NCBI GenBank assembly: GCA_035940575.1
Contig: DASZER010000042.1
Location: 1-30,456 of the forward strand
Length of the DNA: 30,456 nucleotides
Source of the DNA: BP-191 sp035940575
Lineage (GTDB): Bacteria > Actinomycetota > Actinomycetes > BP-191
Direction of reading: 5' to 3'
The notes below the pieces were generated by a model that was given only the letters and a program-made list of their open reading frames with translations, was not told the origin of the DNA and did not search any database. Below, piece by piece: positions 1 through 8,136 of the stretch (its first letter is position 1; each line of letters starts with the position of its first letter). Made by a program: the position numbers and the translations under genes.

Positions 1-7
1 TCTGTCC

Positions 8-1066
8 GTGGCGGCACGCGGCCGTCGGAAGGCATCGGGGAAGAAACAGCGAAGGACGCTGCCCGCTCGTCCGTACATCGACAGTGCCCCGCCCGGGGCA
101 CCGGACGGGCAAGGGGGCGGGGTGGAGGCGGCCGACCGGCGGCGGCGATGGCAGCTCGTGCTGCCCCATCGCCCCTACCTGGTACGCATCGCGATGAGCC
201 GCGGCATGTCCGCCGACGACGCGGAGGACTGCGCGCAGGAGGCGATGGTCCGCTGCGTCGGGTTCGCGACGCTCGACGAGTCGCGGGTGGTGGAGTTCCT
301 CGCCATCACCACGATGCGGCTGTGCGTCGACCGGCACCGCACGATCACCCACGACGCCAAGGTCGGCGTGAAGCTGGTGCCCTGGTACGTCCACGACCCC
401 TCCCCGGAGGAGGGCGCGTGCGACCGCAGCGAGGCGGCGTGGGTGGCGAGCCACGTCGCTGCACTGCCGGAGTCGCAGCGCCTCGCGCTAGCCGCCAAGG
501 CCGAGGGCCTGAGCTGCCAGGAGATCGCCTCCCGGATGGGGCTGTCGTACAAGGCCGTCGAGTCGCTGCTCTCCCGCGCCCGCGCCTACCTGCGCGCCGC
601 CGTCCCGAGCGTGTGGGTGCTCCTCGCGCGCGCCCGCCGGCGCGGCGTCGACCTCCCGGCGGACGTGCCGGCGTTCGCGATGGGGGCGATCGTCACGATC
701 GCGGCGCTGGCGCCGGGCGGCCCGGCGTTCGGCGGCCCGTCGGCGTCGACGCCACCGCCGGGGGCCGCGTACGCCGCCGCCCCCGCCCCGGCCGCCCCGG
801 CTGTCGCGCCCGCGCGCCCGTCGCCCGCCGTGCCGCTCGCACCGGCCGCACCGCCCGCGCCGGTGGCCGCGGGCGCGAACGGTCCCTCGCCGCCGACGCG
901 GCCGACGTTGCCACTGCCCACGGCCGTGCCCACCGACCCGTGCGACATGCGGCTCCCCCACCTCAGCACGTGCGTGCCCGTCGGGAGCTACCGGCCCGGC
1001 GCGGGGGTGCGGCAGTGCCTCCGCGAGTGGCCCCGGGTGACGCCCGGCGGCGGTCTGACCTGCTGA
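8..1066 (+). CDS. ECF-like sigma-70 factor with C-terminal membrane and Cys-containing tail
   Basis: Predicted RNA polymerase sigma factor, 352 residues from a GTG at base 8. The frame is open to the window edge, so the N-terminus is uncertain. Sigma region 2 is at about residues 50-115, with the core DAEDCAQEA at 71-79. Region 4 is at about 150-198, with a helix-turn-helix around SCQEIASRMGLSYKAVESLL. Beyond the usual ECF end there is a hydrophobic stretch at about 219-242 and then about 70 Pro/Ala-rich residues. The last 40 residues hold four cysteines. I infer a membrane-tethered sigma factor whose tail lies outside the cell. No separate anti-sigma gene is adjacent on this side. The next gene, 23 bases downstream, encodes a secreted Cys-rich protein and is probably co-transcribed. 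Family is fairly sure; the role of the tail is inference. Confidence 0.75.
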   Translation: MAARGRRKASGKKQRRTLPARPYIDSAPPGAPDGQGGGVEAADRRRRWQLVLPHRPYLVRIAMSRGMSADDAEDCAQEAMVRCVGFATLDESRVVEFLAITTMRLCVDRHRTITHDAKVGVKLVPWYVHDPSPEEGACDRSEAAWVASHVAALPESQRLALAAKAEGLSCQEIASRMGLSYKAVESLLSRARAYLRAAVPSVWVLLARARRRGVDLPADVPAFAMGAIVTIAALAPGGPAFGGPSASTPPPGAAYAAAPAPAAPAVAPARPSPAVPLAPAAPPAPVAAGANGPSPPTRPTLPLPTAVPTDPCDMRLPHLSTCVPVGSYRPGAGVRQCLREWPRVTPGGGLTC

Positions 1067-1089
1067 TCCCCCGACCCGAGGAGCCCCTC

Positions 1090-1555
1090 ATGCGCATGCC
1101 CCTCCGCCGCGCGCTGGCCGCGGCGACCGTCGCGGCCCTCGCCGTGCCGTCGACGGCGTCCGCGTCGTGCCTGCCGATCTGTGCCGGCAGTGCCCGGCAC
1201 GCCGTCGAGGCCGCCGCCTGCCTGCCGGTGTGCCTCGACAAGGTCTACGCCGCCATGGACCGCCTGCTGGCCGAGCACGAGGGCGACCGCGCAGGCGTGC
1301 TCTGCGCCTACGCGAAGCTCGCCGGCGATCCGCCGCCCGGCTGGACCGGCGCGCAGGACAGCCCGCCGCCGTACATCTGGGTCGAGACCCAGGAGTGGGG
1401 CGACCGCAACCCCAGGCGAGTACGACCTCCAGCGCTGCGTCTACGCCTGCGAGACCGCCCTCCCCTACCTCCCGGTCGGGCCGGTGCCCGGCGGCGGGTC
1501 GTTCGAGGCGAGCGTCGAGGACGCCGCGGCCTGCGCGGGGCGGCTGGTGCCGTAG
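1090..1555 (+). pseudogene. small secreted Cys-rich protein, reading frame broken by one base
   Basis: From ATG 1090, with a GAGGAG ribosome site at 1078-1083, the frame gives a signal peptide (MRMPLRRALAAATVAALAVP, cleavage after about ASA). A mature part follows with cysteines in CLPIC and ACLPVC contexts, up to residue ~108 (GDRNP). After about base 1413 this frame turns into low-complexity Arg/Pro/Ala. The neighbouring frame continues sensibly (GEYDLQRCVYACETALPYLP) to TAG at 1553-1555. Removing one base within 1411-1416 joins the two into a protein of about 154 residues with further cysteines. This is either a true frameshift or a one-base assembly error beside a CCCC run. I do not recognise the family. 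It follows the sigma-like gene and may be its regulon partner; that is inference. Confidence 0.6.
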
Positions 1556-1558
1556 CGT

Positions 1559-1966
1559 CTAGAGACCCGGGAAGAAGATGCCGATCTCGCGCTGCGCCGA
1601 CTCCGGGGAGTCGGAGCCGTGCACGAGGTTCTGCCCGATCTCCAGCGCGTAGTCGCCGCGCAGGCTGCCGGGCGCGGACTTCACCGGGTCCGTGACGCCC
1701 ATGAGCGTGCGCACCGCCTCGACCGCGCGCGGGCCCTCGACGACGAGCGCGACGAGCGGGCCGCCGGTGATGAAGTCCACGAGCTCGCCGAAGAACGGCC
1801 GCTCCCTGTGCTCTCCGTAGTGCTCCTCCGCCGTCTCGCGGGCGAGCGTACGGAGCTCCATCGCGACGAGCGTGAGCCCCTTGCGCTCCAGGCGGGTGAC
1901 GACCTCGCCGACGAGGCCACGGCGTACGCCGTCGGGCTTGACCAGGACCAGGGTGCGTTCGGACAT
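1559..1966 (-). CDS. ndk: nucleoside diphosphate kinase
   Basis: Transfers the gamma-phosphate of ATP to other NDPs through a phospho-histidine, in the cytoplasm. The 135-residue length is typical of the family. The N-terminal strand TLVLVKPDGVRRG and the active-site segment NLVHGSDS (His116) are intact, as is the GDYALEIGQN stretch before it. Start ATG at 1966. A TAGAGT -10 box ends 8 bases upstream, so the mRNA may be leaderless or nearly so. The first three bases of that box are the stop codon of folC. The gene is the last of the valS-folC-ndk run. It converges on the secreted Cys-rich gene with only 3 bases between the stops. Confidence 0.97.
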   Translation of the reverse strand: MSERTLVLVKPDGVRRGLVGEVVTRLERKGLTLVAMELRTLARETAEEHYGEHRERPFFGELVDFITGGPLVALVVEGPRAVEAVRTLMGVTDPVKSAPGSLRGDYALEIGQNLVHGSDSPESAQREIGIFFPGL

Positions 1967-1974
1967 GGGGCGGG

Positions 1975-1980
1975 ACTCTA
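1975..1980 (-). promoter_or_regulatory. candidate -10 box for ndk (TAGAGT)
   Basis: TAGAGT fits the actinobacterial TANNNT -10 and lies 8 bases before the ndk ATG. It overlaps the folC stop codon. No convincing -35 was found. Together with read-through from folC it would give ndk its own start. Confidence 0.4.
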
Positions 1981-3300
1981 GCCGAGCAGCAACGTCCGCG
2001 CCTCACCGACGGTGTACAGCGAGCCGGTCACCAGCACCCCTGCGCCCTCGCCCGCCTCGTCGGCGAGGGCGACGGCGGCGTCGATGGCGTTCGGCAGCAC
2101 CGGCTCGACCACGACGCGGTCGGGACCGAACACGTCCACCGCCACCGCCGCGAGGTCGTCGGCGGGCAGCGCGCGCGGCGAGTGGTTGGTGGTCACGACG
2201 ATGTCCGACAGCACGGGCTCGAGGAGGGAGAGCATCGACGCGACGTCCTTGTCGTTCAGGACCGCCACGACGCCGACGAGCCTGCCGAAGCCGAACGCCT
2301 CGTCCAGCGCCCCGACGAGCGCCGCGACGCCGCCGGGGTTGTGCGCGCCGTCGAGCAGCACCGTCGGCGAGCGGCGTACGACCTCGAGCCGCCCCGGGGA
2401 GTCGGCCGACGCGAACCCGGCGCGCACCGCCTCGACGTCGAGCGGCTGCGTCCCGCCGCCGAGGAACGCCTCCACCGCCGCGACGGCGCACGCGGCGTTG
2501 GACGCCTGGTACGCCCCGTGCAGCGGCAGGAACACCTCCTCGTACACCCCGCCGAGCCCCTGGATCGTCAGCACCTGCCCGCCGACCGCGACCCGCCGCT
2601 CCGCGACGCCGAAGTGCACGCCCTCGACGGCCAGCTCGGCGCCGACCTCGGCGCAGCGGCGGACGAGCACCTCAGCCGCTTCGAGCGTCTGGATGCCGCT
2701 GACGACGCGCGCGCCCTCGTGCACGATCCCGGCCTTCTCGGTCGCGACCTCGGTCACCGTCGAGCCGAGCTCGGGGTGGTCGAGGCTGACCGGCGTGACG
2801 ACGCACGTGCCGGCGTGCAGGACGTTCGTCGCGTCCCACTGCCCGCCCATGCCGACCTCGACGACCGCGACGTCCACGGGCGCGTCGGCGAACGCCGCGT
2901 ACGCCATCGCCGTGAGCGTCTCGAAGTACGTCACGCGCAGCGGCGAGCGCTGGTCCACGAGGTCGAGGTACGGCGCGACGTCGTCGTAGGCGCGGACGAA
3001 CGTCTCCTCGTCCACCGGCGCCCCGTCGATCGCGATGCGCTCGCGGACGTTCGCCAGGTGCGGCGACGTGTAGCGCCCCGGCCGGAGCCCGAAGCCGCGC
3101 AGCAGCGCGTCGACCATGCGGGTCGTGGACGTCTTGCCGTTCGTGCCCGTCAGGTGGATCGACGGGTACGACCGCTGCGGCTGGCCGAGCAGGTCGACCA
3201 GCAGCGAGATGCGCGAGAGGTCCGGCTGCATCGCCAGCACCTCGTCCTTGCCGGGGACGCGCGCGGCGAGGGCGCGCTCGACGCGCTCGTAGTCGCTCAC
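1978..3300 (-). CDS. folC: folylpolyglutamate synthase / dihydrofolate synthase (Mur ligase family)
   Basis: ATP-dependent ligase adding glutamate to dihydropteroate and/or folates in the cytoplasm. It is 440 residues, normal for FolC. The P-loop GTNGKTS is at residues 52-58, followed by the substrate-side segment GRYTSPHL and an ERIAIDG stretch. The central-domain motif EVGMGGQWDATNVL fits FolC, and the C-terminal domain has LLDGAHNPGG. The start is GTG 3300, sharing GTGA with the valS stop (4-base overlap), so translation is probably coupled to valS. The valS-folC-ndk order is the usual actinobacterial one. Which of the two ligase activities dominates cannot be read from sequence. Confidence 0.95.
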   Translation of the reverse strand: MSDYERVERALAARVPGKDEVLAMQPDLSRISLLVDLLGQPQRSYPSIHLTGTNGKTSTTRMVDALLRGFGLRPGRYTSPHLANVRERIAIDGAPVDEETFVRAYDDVAPYLDLVDQRSPLRVTYFETLTAMAYAAFADAPVDVAVVEVGMGGQWDATNVLHAGTCVVTPVSLDHPELGSTVTEVATEKAGIVHEGARVVSGIQTLEAAEVLVRRCAEVGAELAVEGVHFGVAERRVAVGGQVLTIQGLGGVYEEVFLPLHGAYQASNAACAVAAVEAFLGGGTQPLDVEAVRAGFASADSPGRLEVVRRSPTVLLDGAHNPGGVAALVGALDEAFGFGRLVGVVAVLNDKDVASMLSLLEPVLSDIVVTTNHSPRALPADDLAAVAVDVFGPDRVVVEPVLPNAIDAAVALADEAGEGAGVLVTGSLYTVGEARTLLLG

Positions 3301-5891
3301 GCGGGCAGGGCGTCGAGCAGCGCGCGCAGCCGCGCGAGCTCGCCCTCGGCGTCGGCGAGGCGCTGCCTGGTCTCGTCCACGACGGCGGGCGGCGCCTTGC
3401 CGACGAACGCGTCGTTGCCGAGCTTGCCGGAGAGCTTCTTCGCCTCCGCCTCGTGCGCCGCGATCGCCTTCGCGAGGCGGGCGCGCTCGGCCGCGATGTC
3501 GACCGCGCCCGACAGGTCGAACGACACCTCGACGCCGCTCGCGGTCACCGTGGACCAGCCCTCGCCCGCCTCGGCGACGAGGTCGAGCCGCGCGAGCGAC
3601 GCGATCGCGGTGCCGTAGGCGGCGGTGAACGTCTCGTCGGCGCGCACGACGGCGGGCAGCTTGGCCGACGGCTTGACCTGCTGCTCGGCGCGGAAGCGGC
3701 GCACCTCGGTCACCACGGCCTGCAGCCGCTCGACCTCGGTCTCGGCCGCGGCGTCGTGCCGGGACTCATCGACCACCGGCCAGGGCGCGACGACGACGGA
3801 CTCGTTGCCGGTCAGCGTCGGCCACAGCGCGTCGGTGACGAACGGCACCAGCGGGTGCAGCAGCCGCAGCAGCGCGTCGAACACGTGCCCGAGCACGGCC
3901 CGCGTCCTGTCGGCCTCGGCGCCGCCGGCCGCGATCGGGATCTTCGCGAGCTCGACGTACCAGTCGCAGAGCTCGTCCCAGGCGAAGTGGTACAGCGCCT
4001 GCGCGAGCGCGCCGAACTCGTACTGCTCGTACGCCTCGTCCACCTGCGCGACGACCCGCTGCAGCCGCGACAGGATCCAGCGGTCGGGGCCGGTCAGCTC
4101 GCTCGCCGGGGGCAGCGGCGCCGAGGCGTCGGCGCCGGAGAGCAGGGCGAAGCGGGTGGCGTTCCAGAGTTTGTTGCAGAAGTTCCGCGCGCCCTCGACC
4201 CACTCGTCGGAGATGGCGGCGTCGGAGCCGGGGTTGGCGCCGCGGGCGAGGGCGAAGCGCAGCGCGTCGGCGCCGTAGCGCTCCATGAAGTCCAGCGGGT
4301 CGATGACGTTGCCCTTGGACTTGCTCATCTTGCGGCCCTGGCCGTCGCGCACGAGGCCGGTGATGGCGACCGTGCGGAACGGCACGTCGGGCATCGCGTA
4401 CAGGCCGAACATCATCATCCGGGCGACCCAGAAGAAGATGATGTCGTAGCCCGTGAGCAGGACGTCGGTCGGGTAGAAGCGCTCGAGGTCGGCCGTCTCG
4501 TCGGGCCAGCCGAGCGTCGAGAACGGCCACAGGGCCGAGGAGAACCACGTGTCCAGCACGTCCTCGTCCTGGCGCAGGTCGGTCATCCCGCACTCGGGGC
4601 ACGACTCCGGCGTCTCGACCGCGCAGACCTGGTGGCCGTGGTCGCAGTACCAGACCGGGATGCGGTGGCCCCACCAGAGCTGGCGGCTGATGCACCAGTC
4701 GTGCATGTTGTCGACCCACTCGAAGTAGGTCTTCTCCCACATCTTCGGCACGAACGTCGTGCGCCCGTCGCGCACCGCGTCGCCCGCCGCCTTCGCGAGC
4801 GGCTCGACCTTGACGAACCACTGCAGCGACAGCCTCGGCTCGACCACGGTCGAGCAGCGCTGGCAGTGGCCGACGGCGTGCAGGTACGGCCTGCGCTCGT
4901 TGACGATCAGGCCCTCGGCGGCGAGCGCCTCGCGCACGGCCTTGCGCGCGGCGAAGCGGTCCATGCCCCTGAACGGCTCGGGGACGGCGTCGTTGAGGGT
5001 CGCGTCGGTGTTCAGGATGTCGACGGCCGGGAGGTCGTGGCGCTGCGCGATCGCGAAGTCGTTGGGGTCGTGCGCGGGCGTCACCTTGACCGCGCCGGTG
5101 CCGAACTCGGGATCGACGTGCTCGTCGGCCACGACGAGGATCTCGCGGCCCACGAGCGGCAGCGTGATCGTGGTGCCGACGAGGTCCCTGTAGCGGTCGT
5201 CCTCGGGGTGCACCGCGACGGCGGTGTCGCCGAGCATCGTCTCGACGCGCGTGGTGGCGACGGTGAGCGGGCCGTACGCGATCGAGACGAGCTCGCCCTC
5301 GACCTCCTTGTGCTCGACCTCGATGTCGGACAGCGCGGTCATGCAGCGCGGGCACCAGTTGATGATGCGTTCGGCGCGGTAGATGAGGCCGTCGTCGTAG
5401 AGGCGCTGGAAGATCGTGCGGACCGCGCGCGAGAGCCCGTCGTCCATCGTGAACCGCTCGCGCGTCCAGTCGACGCCGTCGCCGAGGCGGCGCATCTGGC
5501 CGAGGATCTTGCCGCCGTACTCGGCCTTCCACTCCCACACCCGCTCGACGAACGTCTCGCGGCCGAGGTCGTGCCGCGTCACGCCCTCGCTGCGCATCGT
5601 GGCCTCGACGACGTTCTGCGTCGCGATGCCCGCGTGGTCCATGCCCGGCAGCCAGAGCGACTCGTAGCCCTGCATCCTGCGGCGGCGGGTGAGCGCGTCC
5701 ATCAGCGTGTGCTGGAACGCGTGGCCCATGTGCAGGCTGCCGGTGACGTTCGGCGGCGGGATGACGATCGTGTACGCGGGCCGGTCGCCCTCGGGGCTGA
5801 CGGTGAAGTAGCCGCGCGCTACCCAGGACTCGTACAGCCGCCCCTCGACGTCGTGGGGCAGGTACTCCTTCGGCAGGTCCGCGTTCGGCAT
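3297..5891 (-). CDS. valS: valyl-tRNA synthetase
   Basis: Charges tRNA-Val with valine; class I synthetase with an editing domain. I chose ATG 5891, giving 864 residues beginning MPNADLPKEYLP. Longer in-frame extensions upstream are low-complexity and run through the divergent neighbour. The ATP-site signature is PPPNVTGSLHMGH, with HMGH at 54-57. KMSKS is near residue 520. Zinc-type cysteine pairs occur at CPRC and CPEC. The C-terminal arm is an Ala/Glu/Lys-rich coiled coil ending LLDALPA, as in bacterial ValRS. A TAGACT box lies exactly 7 bases before the ATG, pointing to a leaderless mRNA and leaving no room for a T-box leader. First gene of valS-folC-ndk. Confidence 0.97.
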   Translation of the reverse strand: MPNADLPKEYLPHDVEGRLYESWVARGYFTVSPEGDRPAYTIVIPPPNVTGSLHMGHAFQHTLMDALTRRRRMQGYESLWLPGMDHAGIATQNVVEATMRSEGVTRHDLGRETFVERVWEWKAEYGGKILGQMRRLGDGVDWTRERFTMDDGLSRAVRTIFQRLYDDGLIYRAERIINWCPRCMTALSDIEVEHKEVEGELVSIAYGPLTVATTRVETMLGDTAVAVHPEDDRYRDLVGTTITLPLVGREILVVADEHVDPEFGTGAVKVTPAHDPNDFAIAQRHDLPAVDILNTDATLNDAVPEPFRGMDRFAARKAVREALAAEGLIVNERRPYLHAVGHCQRCSTVVEPRLSLQWFVKVEPLAKAAGDAVRDGRTTFVPKMWEKTYFEWVDNMHDWCISRQLWWGHRIPVWYCDHGHQVCAVETPESCPECGMTDLRQDEDVLDTWFSSALWPFSTLGWPDETADLERFYPTDVLLTGYDIIFFWVARMMMFGLYAMPDVPFRTVAITGLVRDGQGRKMSKSKGNVIDPLDFMERYGADALRFALARGANPGSDAAISDEWVEGARNFCNKLWNATRFALLSGADASAPLPPASELTGPDRWILSRLQRVVAQVDEAYEQYEFGALAQALYHFAWDELCDWYVELAKIPIAAGGAEADRTRAVLGHVFDALLRLLHPLVPFVTDALWPTLTGNESVVVAPWPVVDESRHDAAAETEVERLQAVVTEVRRFRAEQQVKPSAKLPAVVRADETFTAAYGTAIASLARLDLVAEAGEGWSTVTASGVEVSFDLSGAVDIAAERARLAKAIAAHEAEAKKLSGKLGNDAFVGKAPPAVVDETRQRLADAEGELARLRALLDALPA

Positions 5892-5898
5892 GCGCCGG

Positions 5899-5904
5899 AG
5901 TCTA
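5899..5904 (-). promoter_or_regulatory. leaderless -10 box for valS (TAGACT)
   Basis: TAGACT followed by 7 bases and the valS ATG. This is the spacing expected when transcription starts at the start codon, which is common in actinobacteria. It settles the start at 5891. Confidence 0.6.
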
Positions 5905-5945
5905 CGGAGCCTGCGGATTCGCCTCCGAACGCGTTTTCCCCCGCG

Positions 5946-5951
5946 TACCGT
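5946..5951 (+). promoter_or_regulatory. leaderless -10 box for the propeller-like protein gene (TACCGT)
   Basis: TACCGT, 7 bases, then ATG 5959, the mirror of the valS arrangement. The two divergent leaderless promoters share a 67-base gap. Confidence 0.6.
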
Positions 5952-5958
5952 CGCATCC

Positions 5959-7284
5959 ATGGACAAGCGGGGGGTGCTCGCCGCGGCAGTCGCCGTCGAG
6001 CTGGTCGCGGGCGGCGGGGCCGCCGTCGCCCGGCTGCCGCGCGAGGCCGGGACGGCGACCGTGGAGCAGGCGGCGTTCGCGCCCGGCGACGCGGCGCTGC
6101 CCGTGCCTACGCTCTCCGCGCCGTTGCCCACGGCAGTGCCCACCGCCGTGCCGACGGGCGTGCCGACGCTGCCGCCGATCACGTTGCCGCCCCTGCCGTC
6201 GATCTCGCTGCCGCCGCTGCCCACGGTGTCGCTGCCGCCGTTGCCCACGGTGTCGCTGCCCGCGCCGCTGTGCCCCGCCGACCTCGGCGCGACGGAGCTG
6301 CCGAGGCACGCGCAGAGCGTCGACCTGCGCGGCGAGGGCGGGTCGTTGCGCGGGCCGGTGTCGGGAGCGGGGCGGATCTGGTTCGGCGTCATGGACGGCC
6401 CCGCGCCGCCGCACCTGACCGGCGTCGACCCGGCGACGGGGTCGCGCCTCGCGATCCCGACCGGCGTCGCGACGCACGTCTTCGACGTCTCCGGCGGGCT
6501 CGTCTGGGCGGTCGCCGACATGCGGGCCGTGGTGACGTACGACGCCGCCACCGGCGCCGAGGCGCACCGCTGGGACCGCACGAACACCGCGCACGACGGC
6601 GCCGAGCTCCACCTCTACGCCGCGCGCGGCGACGGCGCCGGCGGCGGCTGGCTGCTCGGGTCGGGCGACGGCGAGGACGGTGCGTTCGTCGCGGTCGTGC
6701 GGGTCGGCAAGGACGGCGCTCCGGTCTGGTCGACGCGGCTGCCTGGCCCGTACCCGAACGGCTACGTCACCGGGCGCGGCGAGTACCTCGCCGTCCGCGA
6801 CGGGTCGCTCTACGTCGGGATGAGCGGCGTACGGCAGGACCGGGCGGCGTTCTGGCGCGTCGCGCCCGACGGCTCCGTGGCGGCGCACCGCGAGCTCGGG
6901 CCGCGCTCGTCCACGATGGCGAACATGCGGATCGCCGCGGGCCCGAGCGGCGTCTACGCCCTCGCGTCGAGCGAGGCGGCCGGCGGGGTCGGCTTCGACA
7001 CGCGGCTGCTGCGGCTCGACCCGGACGACCTGCGGGTCCTGGCGACCGCGCGGGTGGACTGGGCGAGCGACCTGTTCCTGGGCGCGGGGGCGGTGTGGGC
7101 GTCGGGGCAGGACTGCTCGTTCGACCTCGCGCGGCTGGACCCGGTGACGTTGCGGCGCACCGGGTTCTGGCGCACCGACCGGGCCGGCGAGGGCACCGAG
7201 GGGACCGTGCACGGCGGCGACGTCTGGATGCTCTACGCGCCGGAGGCGGTGCCGGTCGCGCTGCACCGCTACGACCTGCCGTAA
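5959..7284 (+). CDS. exported Pro-repeat protein with propeller-like C-terminal domain
   Basis: 441 residues from ATG 5959. Residues 4-25 are hydrophobic (GVLAAAVAVELVAGGG) after a short basic start, so this is a signal peptide or anchor. A Pro-rich stalk follows at about residues 50-100. Its end repeats LPPLPSIS, LPPLPTVS, LPPLPTVS, and at DNA level two adjacent 24-base units occupy 6208-6255. The rest, from about residue 115, alternates short strands rich in Gly/Asp/Trp (GRIWFGVMDG, GLVWAVADM, GSLYVGMSG, GAVWASGQD). That pattern suggests a WD/PQQ-like beta-propeller outside the cell. I do not recognise a named family. It is divergent from valS and precedes two other exported Pro-rich proteins. 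Confidence 0.7.
   Translation: MDKRGVLAAAVAVELVAGGGAAVARLPREAGTATVEQAAFAPGDAALPVPTLSAPLPTAVPTAVPTGVPTLPPITLPPLPSISLPPLPTVSLPPLPTVSLPAPLCPADLGATELPRHAQSVDLRGEGGSLRGPVSGAGRIWFGVMDGPAPPHLTGVDPATGSRLAIPTGVATHVFDVSGGLVWAVADMRAVVTYDAATGAEAHRWDRTNTAHDGAELHLYAARGDGAGGGWLLGSGDGEDGAFVAVVRVGKDGAPVWSTRLPGPYPNGYVTGRGEYLAVRDGSLYVGMSGVRQDRAAFWRVAPDGSVAAHRELGPRSSTMANMRIAAGPSGVYALASSEAAGGVGFDTRLLRLDPDDLRVLATARVDWASDLFLGAGAVWASGQDCSFDLARLDPVTLRRTGFWRTDRAGEGTEGTVHGGDVWMLYAPEAVPVALHRYDLP
6184..6255 (+). repeat. 24-base tandem repeat coding an 8-residue LPPLP unit
   Basis: Three consecutive 24-base units. The last two (6208-6231 and 6232-6255) differ by one base; the first is degenerate. They encode the stalk of the exported protein. 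Confidence 0.75.
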
Positions 7285-7348
7285 CGGTGCTACAGGCGCG
7301 GGCACAACGCGCCGATCCGTACGCGACGGACTCTCCGAGGGGTGGGCA

Positions 7349-8134
7349 TTGGGACTTCTTCGTCGTGGGGGCGACGCACCACGCGTCGTGGGGTTCGACC
7401 TCGACCAGCCGACCGCTCCTGTCGCCGCGCCCCAGGCCCCGCCCGCCGCCGAGCCGGTGGCGCCCGCGTACGCGGCCGCCCCGCCCGTCTACGCGCCTCC
7501 CCCGGCCTACGCGCCGCCGGTCTACCCCGCGCCGCAGGCCCAGTCGCCGGAGGTCGGGCACTGGAGCCCCGGCGCGCCGCCGCCGCCGAGCTGGGGCGCC
7601 CAGGCAGCCGCGCCCAAGCGGCGCTACTCGTTCTCGATGCGGGGGATCGGCGGCCTCCTGGCGCTCGCCGTGCTCGCGCTCGGCGCGTACCGCGGGTACC
7701 AGCGCTACTTCGGCACGCCGTACCAGGCGCCGGAGCGCATCGGCGACGCGATGCTCATGCGCGACGAGACGTCGCAGCGCGACGCGGCGAGCGCGTTGCG
7801 GGAGATGCGCAACTTCCACCGCTCGTCCAGCGGCCTCTACGGCGCCGGCGGGTACGCCTCGATGCTGCTCCTCGTCGGCGACGCCGACGACAGGAACGCG
7901 CGCAGCCTCTACGACACGTTCGCCGACGAGGCCAGGGACGAGCGCATGACGATCAGCAGGCCGGCGGAGTACGACGGCGTGCTCTGCGCGAGCCTCAGCG
8001 ACACCCCGGTCCCCGGGATCATGTGCTTCTGGGGCAGCGGGAAGAGCGACGGCTTCCTGCTGCACATCAACGCGAACGACCTCGACGAGGCCGCGCGGCT
8101 CACGCACCTCGCGTGGGACGCGGTGGAGGCGTAG
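7349..8134 (+). CDS. Pro-rich single-pass membrane protein, paralog A
   Basis: 261 residues from TTG 7349, chosen because GAGGGG at 7337-7342 sits 6 bases upstream and because the N-terminus then matches the next gene. The cytoplasmic head is MGLLRRGGDAPRVVGFD, followed by a Pro/Ala/Tyr-rich linker to about residue 88. One membrane helix is near residues 97-115 (GGLLALAVLALGA). The roughly 145-residue outer domain contains SSGLYG and two cysteines, Cys213 (LCAS) and Cys226 (CFWG), likely a disulfide. Function unknown. The next gene starts 2 bases after its stop and has the same layout, so the pair is one operon and arose by duplication. Confidence 0.75.
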   Translation: MGLLRRGGDAPRVVGFDLDQPTAPVAAPQAPPAAEPVAPAYAAAPPVYAPPPAYAPPVYPAPQAQSPEVGHWSPGAPPPPSWGAQAAAPKRRYSFSMRGIGGLLALAVLALGAYRGYQRYFGTPYQAPERIGDAMLMRDETSQRDAASALREMRNFHRSSSGLYGAGGYASMLLLVGDADDRNARSLYDTFADEARDERMTISRPAEYDGVLCASLSDTPVPGIMCFWGSGKSDGFLLHINANDLDEAARLTHLAWDAVEA

Positions 8135-8136
8135 CG

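Noticed and set aside
5892..5958. T-box riboswitch before valS
   Set aside because: The TAGACT box is 7 bases from the ATG, leaving no leader to hold one.
3453..7949. Very long open frame (about 1498 codons) antisense to valS and through the exported protein gene
   Set aside because: Its translation is Arg/Val/Ala/Asp low-complexity, and it mirrors well-supported genes on the other strand; this is usual in very high-GC DNA.
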